In this document: positions 46,304 through 56,338 of the stretch, piece after piece
Layout: every line of letters begins with the position of its first letter
Numbering within the stretch: the stretch's first letter is position 1
Assembly: GCF_026151205.1 (NCBI RefSeq)
Contig: NC_087084.1
Coordinates: 5,511,538 to 5,575,537 of the forward strand
Origin: Bolinopsis microptera
Lineage: Eukaryota > Ctenophora > Tentaculata > Lobata > Bolinopsidae
Reading direction: 5' to 3'
DNA length: 64,000 bases
The notes under the pieces: model-generated
The model's database searches: none
What the model was told of the DNA's origin: nothing
The model's input: only the letters and a program-made list of their open reading frames with translations
Program-made: the position numbers and the translations under genes

Positions 46304-47562
46304 TAGTACAGAGAAATCCGTCTGAAAAACACACAAAGCTTACAAAGGATTTTTGACGTTTTTGAGTCGTAATAGGTGTCCTTTATGGCAGACCAATTTT
46401 TCCAAACTTTTCCACGTGTCTTAAGGCCACTTTTTGCCACTTCACCACTTTTTACCACCTTTCTTGTTTGTCAAATATCTTTAGTTGTGAAATGTGATTT
46501 ATATCATATATGATAAATCACATTTCTTGCACAACTCGGTCGAATTATTGAGGAAAAGAAGAGGTAAATGGCAATCCAGATAGGCCAGTTCAGATTAGCA
46601 CGATCGACGGTACAGACTAAGAGAGGTTTTATTTATTACATATTATGCGATTAATGATTATCGTAGTATAGCAGGCTATCAGTTCGATCTTCAATGTGCT
46701 TTAGTGCAGTTTCTGTGAAAATCGATAAGGATGTACTGTAATTAATTATAAAACTCTAATTTCCTGTGGTTAACGTTTTTCAGTTTCAGCCCTTTTATTT
46801 ATTTCCATTTAGTAATTCCTGAATACTAAAATCTGCCAATATTTACTGAACTCCAACTATATATTTCCTGTAGATCCTTGGTATATAAGCAACATTTGAC
46901 AGAACATAGTGTGGAGTGAGCTATGTGCCCATCCTTGGAGAACCCGGTGGATGTCCTTGCTGTACGGCAGTGTTAAACAAGGAACTGAAACCGAGGGGTT
47001 CCGTTCAGGCCCTTCACACTTTGTTTCTGTTTAGTTCTAATGTACCGTCACAATAGTGACTTTAAATATACTGGTGATTTTAGTATTCTTGAAAAAAAAA
47101 ATCACGAAGTTTTTTTAAAAGCATTTTTCTCGACGTTTTATGCAATTTGATAACTTTTGGAGGAAAATTTTTTCTAAAAACTAATTTTCTCCGTGTTTTA
47201 AGCTATTCCAATCATTTTGAGCCAATAAAAAAATTTTATTTTTGCTAATTAGCTAATTGATAATTATCCAATTAATTAATTATCTGAGGTAAAAATTGTC
47301 TACAAAATTTTTTTCTTTCTGATAATACGAACACACTCGATTAATCTGCAACTTTCTATGATGTTCACAACTAAAGATATTTGACAAACAAGAAAGGTGG
47401 TAAAAAGTGGTAAAGTGGCAAAAAGTGGCCTTAAAAACGTGAAAAAGTTTGGAAAAGTTGGTCAGCCATAAAGGACACCTATAACGACTTAAAAACGTCA
47501 AAAATCCTTTGTAAGCTTTGTGTGTCGGCAGATCGATTTTTCAGACGGATTTCTCTGTGCTA
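46304..47562. mobile_element. 1.26-kb element with very long terminal inverted repeats
   Basis: The ends TAGTACAGAGAAATCCGTCT and (complement) TAGCACAGAGAAATCCGTCT continue as inverted arms for roughly 250 bp or more, including GCTTACAAAGGATTTTTGAC and CCACTTTTTGCCACTT. ATC flanks both sides, and copy 1 shows the empty site ACATCTGATATATT. No transposase frame. The interior holds a foldable ~111-nt block. Copy 3 has the same insertion (52114-53362), so it predates the unit 2/3 duplication. Superfamily unresolved; a 3-bp duplication fits PIF/Harbinger or CACTA types. Confidence 0.8.
46909..47019 (+). ncRNA. Candidate structured RNA inside the long-inverted-repeat element
   Basis: GTGTGGAG at the 5' end can pair over eight positions (one G-U) with CTTCACAC at the 3' end. 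Inside are CATCC/GGATG, TCCTTG/CAAGGA (with CTG/CAG stacked inside) and CTGAA/TTCAG hairpins, giving a four-way branched fold. GTATATAAG sits about 25 bases upstream. I recognise no known snRNA, 5S or tRNA. Folding by eye only. Confidence 0.3.
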
Positions 47563-47667
47563 ATCTGATATATTCGAAATATTATACAAATTCAAATCAG
47601 TCTTAAGAAATTTTGTGATCATAATGTCATGCAATCAGGTAATTTTAATATTTGTTAACCCCACCAG

Positions 47668-49113
47668 GGAAAATCATTCAGTGGAAGTGACAGTGGAAGT
47701 GGCCATTCGTTCAAGTACTGGGGAGTGAGAGTAACCACCCTCACCCTCAACCCCTCCATCACCCTCCGTGGAACAGGTCAACTTGTTGTGGACGCGAGTA
47801 TTCGAGGGACTATAAGAGCCTCAGGGAGCTGGAGTTACAACAAGAGGTCCTGGTGGTACTCCGTGACATTTGGTGGAGGAGTTCAAGTTAGCTCAAATGG
47901 GTTTAGTATCTCAGACAGGGTCAATCTTGGGGTAAAGTCGAACGGAAAAGTTGGGTTCTCACATGACTCGGGTTCTTGTAGGTCGAGTATGGGATCTCTC
48001 GACATTAACATTTCAGGTTCCTGGTACGCCTGGCTTCTTAACTTCATTGTGTGGATCTTTGAAAAGGATCTGAAGAGAGATTTGGAGAGATCTATTTGCG
48101 AGAAAGTGAATGAAGTGGTGGGTGAAGCTGCAGCTAACTTCGACAATGCAATGTTCAACCAGGACTTTTCGATGCCATTACAATCAGGAGGAGAACTGAA
48201 AGTGGACTTAAACCCGTCAGTTATAACAGGGGGACCTAGCTGTGCTGTTATCTCTACACCCGCAGTTATAGAACTGACAGGAGTACCAGACACCACACAA
48301 ATTGTCACACCTCCCTTTATCCACCTCCCTGCCACCGAGGAACCAGCTAGAAAGAAGAGACGGGCTAGAGACTGGTGTGGAGTGGTTCCAGGTCCTAACA
48401 GTGGGGTCTCCATCATCCTCACGAAGGACCTCATCTCTAGAGGCATCCAGAACCTACACCACTTCGACTTACTCAAGTTTTCTTTGGTAGAGACAGGCAC
48501 TGAGGGGAGTAGAACGACTTTCGATGTGTTGCGCAATGGCCAGCGTATAGATACAGTGAGTGTAGAGTTCCCTGAAAACGAGGGACGGATCCTGGCTGGA
48601 TTTAACAGGAAGACCGTGAAGATCAGCAGCACTGCACTCCCGGAAGTAAGCATCACCGACGACCGTATCTCCGTATTGGTTCACCTCAGAGCACGGCTCA
48701 CTCTGAGCAGTGATGACCCGAAACTTGAGATTAGAACGGAGTTCGAGTCCCTGACTAATTGGATAGGAACAATGAGGATGGTAAAGAAGGACGGGGGATA
48801 CTCGCTAGTCCCCAACGTGACAGCAAATGTAGATATATGGACTGGGAAACTCTACATTGGAGCGGAGATGGACGGAATGACGATGTCCGAACAAAGGAGA
48901 CTGGAGGAGGATAACTTGATACTGGAAGGGATCGAGAGTCTCCTCAACTCGGTGCTGGAGGAGAAACTGGCGAGGGTGCTGGAGGACGATTTGCAGAGTG
49001 GGATCCCTCTAAACATCCCTGAGGAGTATATGACAGTGGGGAGGGCAGATATCAGTTACAGAGAGGATTATATCATCGTATCTGCTGATGATATCACCAT
49101 CAACCTTCAGTAG
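47668..49113 (+). CDS. BPI/LBP-like copy 2, exon 2 (533 aa in total)
   Basis: The CCCCACCAG acceptor opens 481 codons in phase with exon 1. Same two-barrel layout as copy 1, without its seven-residue insertion. Both conserved cysteines are present (codons 47977 and 48097). The linker reads RKKRRARDW (RKKR at 48349-48360), so the possible furin site is kept and made more basic. The helix after the first cysteine (WLLNFIVWIFEKDLKRDLE) differs from copy 1. This copy shows no damage and lies with an intact pentraxin partner, so it is the best candidate for the functional reference gene of the array. Confidence 0.87.
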   Translation, partial: GKSFSGSDSGSGHSFKYWGVRVTTLTLNPSITLRGTGQLVVDASIRGTIRASGSWSYNKRSWWYSVTFGGGVQVSSNGFSISDRVNLGVKSNGKVGFSHDSGSCRSSMGSLDINISGSWYAWLLNFIVWIFEKDLKRDLERSICEKVNEVVGEAAANFDNAMFNQDFSMPLQSGGELKVDLNPSVITGGPSCAVISTPAVIELTGVPDTTQIVTPPFIHLPATEEPARKKRRARDWCGVVPGPNSGVSIILTKDLISRGIQNLHHFDLLKFSLVETGTEGSRTTFDVLRNGQRIDTVSVEFPENEGRILAGFNRKTVKISSTALPEVSITDDRISVLVHLRARLTLSSDDPKLEIRTEFESLTNWIGTMRMVKKDGGYSLVPNVTANVDIWTGKLYIGAEMDGMTMSEQRRLEEDNLILEGIESLLNSVLEEKLARVLEDDLQSGIPLNIPEEYMTVGRADISYREDYIIVSADDITINLQ

Positions 49114-50172
49114 AAAACGGGACGCAATAAAATGGAGATTACTAGTTTGAGGACTTATGAACTGATCAGTTAGGGTCCGATATCAAACATTACAGTTATC
49201 CGGACATAACTGAACTAAGTGATTTTTCTAGAGTACTACTTAATAGAATGAATTTAAATATAAGTGGTGATTCATCATTAATGGTTTTTGAATTTTAAGC
49301 TGGAATAAAATAACTTCAGCGTTTATTTCTTTAAATTTCATGCAATTAAAGTTTCCGGAATGTATCCTTGAAAAAAGTTGATTATTTTGCTTAAAAGAAA
49401 GTCGAAGTTCTGGTAAGGGGTGCATTTCATTATGTATCTCTACTATAATTCAGAGAATTGTTTTTGTTGTTTGTACGACCGCCCACGTGCAAATTAGATG
49501 AAAAATAGGAATTTATGTAACAACCAAAAGGTTCCATAGCAACGGTGTTTTAATGCACACATGCACGTGCAAAGATTGTTTTAACGTCATTTTGATCGGT
49601 TTTGTGGTAATTACGTTGTGTTTAAAGTGTTTTATATTTAAATCGGCTGTATCTTCGGTTGAGATGGATATTTTTTGATGCGATTAAAACTTTCTTTCAA
49701 AGAATACTACTAGCTTCGTGCCTGTTACCACGGGCTTTCTAGTCCCATATAATGTAATTTCGTTCCACTGTCCTGATGTTGCACTAAAATATGGATTTTC
49801 CGTACTGCAATCTGTATTTAAAACTGATGAAGATTCAACGTGATCTTTCATATTATGAGCATTCTATCGTGCCAGGTCTCCCAACTTAATCTTATTCTAT
49901 AAGAAAAAGCCACCTACAGATCAAGAATCCGTCCTAACCATTACCTATAATGTGATTCTGAATTTCGAGTTTCGAGTTTCGAGTTTCAGGAGCCACGTAT
50001 TCTCGCATAATACTCACACAGTAAATCAATCGCAATTCACAACGTAGCCTTCATTTCTTATCACTAACATCATCTGACGTTTTAAGGCCATTCCTTTGTT
50101 ATTTTTTACTTTCACAGCTACATATTTCCCATAATATTAATCCGAAGACTGTTATAAGAGCGAACTCTAAAG
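49114..50172. promoter_or_regulatory. BPI 3' UTR and pentraxin upstream region, unit 2
   Basis: Non-coding and almost identical to 42832-43903, differing by small indels (for example loss of AGCTA near 49787). The high identity shows recent duplication or gene conversion across units 1 and 2. Confidence 0.5.
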
Positions 50173-51279
50173 ATGAAGTTGTCCTGTCAAGTGATGATCC
50201 TGACTGTCCTGATAATATCTACTACTGCAGATGACAAATCCTACAAGGTACTTAAGTTTGGGAGCACTATGGGAGATTTTATCAAGTTTAAACCCAACAT
50301 GCAACCCTTCTCCGGAGCGTTTTCTGTGTGTTCTTGGATAAGGAAATTAAGAGTTGGACCCGGCCCAACCTGGTTCTCGTACGCGATTAGCAATTCAAAT
50401 CACAACGAGATTTTCATTGAGGATGACGGAGCCGAAAACATCATATTCTATAGTTATAACAAAAATGTAAAAAGTCAGGCCGGTGTTGCAGTAGGAGAGT
50501 GGTATCATTATTGTTTATGTTGGAGTCTTGCTTCCCTGACAGCCACAATTCACCACAACGGCAGACAAACAGGTTCCTTCTCAACTCCTTCAGGAAGGAG
50601 ACTGACTGCAGGTGGATATCTTGTTTTGGGGCAAGATCAGGATTCTTACGGTGGATCATTTCAATCCAGTCAAGCTTTCGGTGATGAACTTTACAAGTTA
50701 AACGTCTTTTCCACGAGGCTGAGTTCATCTGAAGTGAGCAAACTGTACTCTGCAGGACGTTGCTCTGATATTGAGAAGAAACACGATGAAACTCGTAAGC
50801 TAAAGTGGGAACAAATTCTGCAGCAATCAAGAACTGGTGATGTGGGTGAAATTATCGAAACATGTGCACTTGAAAAGAAACTCCAGTTTGTAGAAGGGGA
50901 ACTGTTGAAGAAGTCATCTGAGCTTGATGAGGTTAGAGCTAAATTTGAGCAAACTACAGACCAGCTTTCTAACACAGTTACACAGCTGAACCAGACAGAG
51001 ACACAGTTGAACAAAACGGAGACAAAGCTGAACCAAAAAGAAGTGCAACTAAAGGTAATGAGGGAACAATTGTATGCAGTCACTAGTAAACTTATCTTAG
51101 TGCCGGTACTAGCTTGTACCACAGGGCTATTAATGGTAGTCTCTATTGCTCTGGGCTTGCTGTTCTGCTGTGAGAGAAGGAAGGGAAAGAAAGAAGATAA
51201 GGGACTTCGGAAGGTTGCCTATAATGCTTCAAGTGGAGTGCACCTGGGTGGAGAAGAGGGGAGTTCTCCTAGTATATAA
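50173..51279 (+). CDS. Membrane-anchored pentraxin, copy 2 (368 aa, intact)
   Basis: Intronless. Residues 1-19 are a signal peptide. About 20-195 is a pentraxin domain with FSVCSWIRK, HYCLCWS and the calcium-loop motif LGQDQDSYGGSFQSSQAF. About 215-305 is a coiled coil whose heart is TQLNQTETQLNKTETKLNQK, perfect heptads. About 307-333 is a membrane helix (LILVPVLACTTGLLMVVSIA.. to FCC), then a 35-residue basic cytoplasmic tail. The layout predicts a type I surface protein displaying pentraxin heads on an oligomeric stalk. Classical CRP/SAP are secreted; a coiled coil plus C-terminal anchor is unusual, although membrane pentraxins exist (neuronal pentraxin receptor, with the opposite topology). 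Location next to BPI-like genes suggests microbial recognition. Ligand unknown. Confidence 0.88.
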   Translation: MKLSCQVMILTVLIISTTADDKSYKVLKFGSTMGDFIKFKPNMQPFSGAFSVCSWIRKLRVGPGPTWFSYAISNSNHNEIFIEDDGAENIIFYSYNKNVKSQAGVAVGEWYHYCLCWSLASLTATIHHNGRQTGSFSTPSGRRLTAGGYLVLGQDQDSYGGSFQSSQAFGDELYKLNVFSTRLSSSEVSKLYSAGRCSDIEKKHDETRKLKWEQILQQSRTGDVGEIIETCALEKKLQFVEGELLKKSSELDEVRAKFEQTTDQLSNTVTQLNQTETQLNKTETKLNQKEVQLKVMREQLYAVTSKLILVPVLACTTGLLMVVSIALGLLFCCERRKGKKEDKGLRKVAYNASSGVHLGGEEGSSPSI

Positions 51280-51351
51280 TAAAACCAGTTCTTTGTAGTG
51301 ATTTTAATTGTTTAAAACGGGGATAAGTATGGTTTATATTGTATTATTATG

Positions 51352-51633
51352 TAGTCTCAATTCTAGAGTTCATGTTAACGACATGTTATAAATTTTTCTG
51401 CTGCTGATAAATTCGCAGAGCTTTAGATTTGCAGAACCAAGTTACTTAAATTGGTCATAACTTTATCCGTATTCTGCAACCATTTAATCTGTTTGGTATT
51501 TGCTCAGCGCATGATCATTGATCTGTCCAAGTTTATACTTTAAGCACGATTACAATCCTCGTTGTATTTACTGTTATACCCTTTATTAGCGCTGATATTC
51601 CTTAACGTAACACGAGTCCCGAAAGAAGCAGAA
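51352..51633 (+). promoter_or_regulatory. Conserved upstream region of BPI-like copy 3
   Basis: Third copy of the unit-start block, joined directly to the end of unit 2 without the MITE seen in unit 1. It has an in-frame upstream ATG at 51562. Confidence 0.5.
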
Positions 51634-51789
51634 ATGATCATACAGCTGATGTTGATGACGGTAGTAGCTACCACTTGTAGTACCGCCTTGGTGTCACCTT
51701 TCGACAAGGGAGTTATGGGCAAGGTTTCCAAACAGTTCTTACAGGACTTTACGGACGAGGTGGCCGACAGAATATCTACACAATTGAAG
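51634..51789 (+). CDS. BPI/LBP-like copy 3, exon 1
   Basis: Fifty-two codons identical in layout to copy 2, with the same signal peptide, and a GTAAGG donor in phase 0. The intron G-run is 16 long here. Its partner exon is 4.5 kb away because of transposon insertions. Confidence 0.82.
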
Positions 51790-52113
51790 GTAAGGCTGGG
51801 ACTCGGGGGGGGGGGGGGGGTTGCTTCGGCCCCCAATTCGAAATTACATCTAGTACAGAGAAATCCGTCTGAAAAACACACAAAGCTTACAAAGGATTTT
51901 TGACGTTTTTGAGTACTAATAGGTGTCTTAAGGCCACTTTTTGCCACTTCACCACTTTTTACCACCTTTCTTGTTTGTCAAATATCTTTGACTTTAGTTG
52001 TGAACATCGTAAAAAGTTGCGAATTAATCGAGGGTGTTCATATTATCAGGAAGGAAAAGTTAACTAATTAGCGAAAAATTTGCTTTGGCTAGAATTAAAG
52101 TCGAAATTACATC

Positions 52114-53362
52114 TAGTACAGAGAAATCCGTCTGAAAAATACACAAAGCTTACAAAGGATTTTTTACGTTTTTGAGTCGTAATAGGTGTCCTTTATGGCA
52201 GACCAACTTTTCCAAACTTTTCCACGTGTCTTAAGGCCACTTTTTGCCACTTCACCACTTTTTACCACCTTTCTTGTTTGTCAAATATCTTTAGTTGTGA
52301 AATGTGATTTATATGATAAATCACATTTCTTGCACAACTCGGTCGAATTATTGAGGAAAAGAAGAGGTAAATGGCAATCCAGGTAGGCCAGTTCAGATTA
52401 GCACGATCGACGGTACAGACTAAGAGAGGTTTTATTTATTACATATTATGCGATTAATGATTATCGTAGTATAACAGGCTATCAGTTCGATCTTCAATGT
52501 GCTTTGGTGCAGTTTCTGTGAAAATCGATAAGGATGTACTGTAATTAATTATAAAACTCTAATTTCCTGTGGTTAACGTTTTTCAGTTTCAGCCCTTTTA
52601 TTTATTTCCATTTAGTAATTCCTGAATACTAAAATCTGCCAATATTTACTGAACTCCAACTATATATTTCCTGTAGATCCTTGGTATATAAGCAACATTT
52701 GACAGAACATAGTGTGGAGTGAGCTATGTGCCCATCCTTGGAGAACCCGGTGGATGTCCTTGCTGTACGGCAGTGTTAAACAAGGAACTGAAACCGAGGG
52801 GTTCCGTTCAGGCCCTTCACACTTTGTTTCTGTTTAGTTCTAATGTACCGTCACAATAGTGACTTTAAATATACTGGTGATTTTAGTATTCTTGAAAAAA
52901 AATCACGAAGTTTTTTAAAAGCATTTTTCTCCACGTTTTATGCAATTTGATAACTTTTGGAGGAAAATTTTTTCTAAAAACTAATTTTCTCCGTGTTTTA
53001 AGCTATTCCAATCATTTTGAGCCAATAAAAAAATTTCATTTTTGCTAATTAGCTAATTGATAATTATCCAATTAATTAATTATCTGAGGTAAAAATTGTC
53101 TACAAAATGTTCTTCTTTCTGTTAATACGAACACACTCGATTAATCTGCAAGTTTCTATTATGTTCACAACTAAAGATATTTGACAAACAAGAAAGGTGG
53201 TAAAAAGTGGTAAAATGGCAAAAAGTGGCCTTAAAAACGTGAAAAAGTTTGGAAAAGTTGGTCAGCCGTAAAGGACACCTATAACGACTTAAAAACGTCA
53301 AAAATCCTTTGTAAGCTTTGTGTGTCGGCAGATCGATTTTTCAGACGGATTTCTCTGTACTA
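52114..53362. mobile_element. Long-inverted-repeat element, copy in unit 3
   Basis: Orthologous by duplication to 46304-47562, with scattered substitutions and a 7-bp shortening of the internal AAATGTGATTTAT palindrome. The foldable block recurs unchanged at 52712-52822. Confidence 0.8.
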
Positions 53363-53372
53363 ATCTGATATA

Positions 53373-56241
53373 TGGACACGTTCATTGAAGTTTGAGGATA
53401 TTGGTAAATATTAGTGACCCTACTAAATGGCATGATGATGTAAAATGTGTCACACTATAAAACTATATAAACCCTCAATGGTTAGGATAATCGTTTCATC
53501 CTCTAGATAAACTTTGTCGCATAACGATATCTTTATCAGACGATAAGATATCGCTTAAATGCGGCCGGCAGTGAGTTGTAAACTTTGTCACACTATAAAA
53601 ACGTGACAGAGTTTATATGGACCCCTTGTAGCCGTGTTTGACCAAATTTTCGAATTTCAAATTTATAGGATAGTTGCATATGACTATTATCTACATATTT
53701 AGCGACTTTTTTCGTTAAATGGTAGCACCATGTAAACTCCGTCACACATTTAAGAAATTTATATGAGGGATGTTTATGACATCCTGACAAGAAATGCCGA
53801 ATAGTCTAGCATTATTTTGTGAGCTGAATGAGTTTGGAATTGTTCACATATTAAATTGTTATAGGCAAATACAAATACAGAAGGCAGAAATAGGTAAATT
53901 TAGTCACATAAATTTGTATGATATCTCAACATGTGTGAAATTGAGTAAATATTAGTATACCAACTTAAACACCCTATATTACGTACTATGGATCAATTAA
54001 CAATATTTCAACCATACGCCGGTCATATAAATTATTATATGGCAGTGATATGTTAACATTGGCAAAATTTCAACACCTGAACAGGGTACAAATTTGTAAA
54101 TTTCGTCACAAAAAAAAATATTATAACTTTATTTGCTCCGTGTTGGCAAAATAACTAATTTATCGACATAGTGATGGTGATAAAGTAACATTATATACTA
54201 ATTGAGGTATGATTCTTCAAAATAGGGGCAAGAAATGTAAATTTCGTCACATCAGCCATAGCATTAGTTAGATAGATTTTCTTTCATATCAACTGCCCTT
54301 ATTATAGCTAGAATGGATTTATACAGGAAATATAGAAACCCATGCCCATTTTTCATCACATTGAAATTATACTGTTGGGCAGGAAAAGTAAATTTCGTCA
54401 CATTTCGGTAAATTAGTGATATCAAACTCAGCATTGTTAAACTTGGGTTCTGATTTGCTGAAAAATAACCAACCAATAATTCCTGGAAGAAAATTGAATT
54501 TTAACTGAGGTATGGTTCTTTAAAATAGGGGCAAGAAATGTAAATTTCGTCACATAGGTAATTTTAAAATTTAGATAGATTTTATTTCCTACCAATAGTC
54601 CTTATTATAGTCGGAATGGATTTATACAAGAAATGTAGAAACCCATGCCAATTTTTCATCACATTGAAACTATACTGTTGGGGCAGGAAAAGTGAATTTC
54701 GTCACATTTCAATAACTTAGTAAAATTAAACTCAGCATTGTTAAACTTGAGTTCTAATTTGCTGAACAATAACCAACCAATAATTCCTGGAAGAAAATTG
54801 AATTTTAACCGAGGTATGGTTCTTCAAAATAGGGGCAAGAAATGTAAATTTTGTCACATACGTCATTTTAAAATTTAGATAGATTTTCTTTCATATCAAT
54901 AGTCCTTATTATAGTTAGAATGGATTTATACAGGAAATATAGAAACCCATGCCAATTTTTCATCACATTGAAATTATACTGTTGGGGCAGGAAAAGTAAA
55001 TTTCGTCACATTTCAGTAACTTAGTAAAATTAAACTCGGCATTGTTAACCTTGAGTTCTATTTTGCTAAACAATAACCAACCAATAATTCCTGGAAGAAC
55101 ATTGAATTCTAACCGAGGTATGGTTCTTCAAAATAGGGTCAAGAAATGTAAATTTCGTCACATACGAGTACGTCATTGTAAAATTTAGATACAATTTCTT
55201 TCACGTGAACAGTCCTAATTACAGTCCGAAATGATTAATACAGAGATACAGGAAATATAAAAACCCCTGCCCATTTTATAATGTATGTAATATGTTAATC
55301 ACAGACTATTTCATTCTATAATCATTGTTTCCAAATTTAACCTATTTATGATGTCTTATCACTTTGTGACGATGTTTACATCAACTGCCCTATACTTGAA
55401 TCAACTGTATCCGTGTATCGTCCTTATATAGAGTTTTCCCGCAAAATTTAACTTATTTACGATGTCGTATCATTTTGTGACGATGTTTACATCAACTGCC
55501 CTATACTTGAATCAACTGTATCCGTGTATCGTCCTTATATAGAGTGTTTCCGCAAAATGTAACCTATTTACGATGTCGTATCATTTTGTGACGATGTTTA
55601 CATCAACTGCCCTATACTTGAATCAACTGTATCCGTGTATCGTCCTTATATAGAGTTTTCCCGCCTTCCAAACCAAAATCAGATATTTAAATGATTTCGG
55701 AAATTCACCCAGAATTTCAAATTCCATATAATGTGACAGAATTTACACCATTTCCCAATAACCAAGTGCATGTATTAGCTAACTTTTCAAAACAACATAT
55801 TTTAGGGCTATGATTGGCAGAAGAACCATCAAATAATGAGTTGAAAGGGTTTTGAGGACACCTCACAGTAGAAAAGAGGTCTCGTATTCTGAGTGTGACA
55901 AAGTTTACGAAATATTGCCTTAAAGCCGTTCGATCCGTGCCCTTTAACCAATGTTGTATCATAATTGTTAGATTGACCTAATCTACTATATTTCAGACCA
56001 AGGAATGATAATTGGGCAGCTATGGTAAACAATGTCACAAAAATGTGACATTTTTTACATTATAGTGCCTAAAAGCAATACATTTTATTTCTGAGCAGTG
56101 CATATGGGAGTATGGGTCACGTGGCTAATGTTCAGAACTAATGAACACGCTAGATTAATAGATGCTAAAATTAAGACACTATCGCCGAAAACGCTATTTT
56201 AGAAATTTACCAATATCCTAAAACTTCAATGAACGTGTCCA
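53373..56241. mobile_element. 2.87-kb TA-flanked element packed with CGTCACA motifs
   Basis: The ends TGGACACGTTCATTGAAGTT (left) and its inverted match at the right form ~37-bp terminal repeats, bracketed by TA. Copy 2's intron has the uninterrupted CTGATATATTCGAAAT site. Inside are about 15 copies of AATTTCGTCACA-like motifs, an approximately 304-bp tandem repeat (about 54200-55230; GAGGTATGGTTCTTCAAAAT starts each) and a 111-bp tandem repeat (about 55335-55670). No transposase frame was found. Probably a non-autonomous Tc1/mariner-type or unclassified element. Confidence 0.8.
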
Positions 56242-56338
56242 TATTCGAAATATTATACAAATTCAAATCAGTCTTAAGAAATTTTGTGATCATAATGTCA
56301 TGCAATCAGGTAATTTTAATATTTGTTAACCCCACCAG

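Larger units (their letters stand above)
45975..47667. other. Intron of BPI-like copy 2, enlarged by a long-terminal-repeat-type inverted element
   Basis: About 1.7 kb against 173 bp in copy 1. Extra DNA consists of a partial copy of the element's left arm (46041-46263), a duplicated stretch of original intron (TTGCTTTGGCTAGAATTAAAG) and the full element (46304-47562). Confidence 0.8.
51790..56338. other. 4.5-kb intron of BPI-like copy 3
   Basis: Holds the same insertions as copy 2's intron (partial arm at 51851-52080, full element at 52114-53362) plus a further 2.87-kb element. After removing them the ends match the 173-bp intron of copy 1. Confidence 0.8.
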
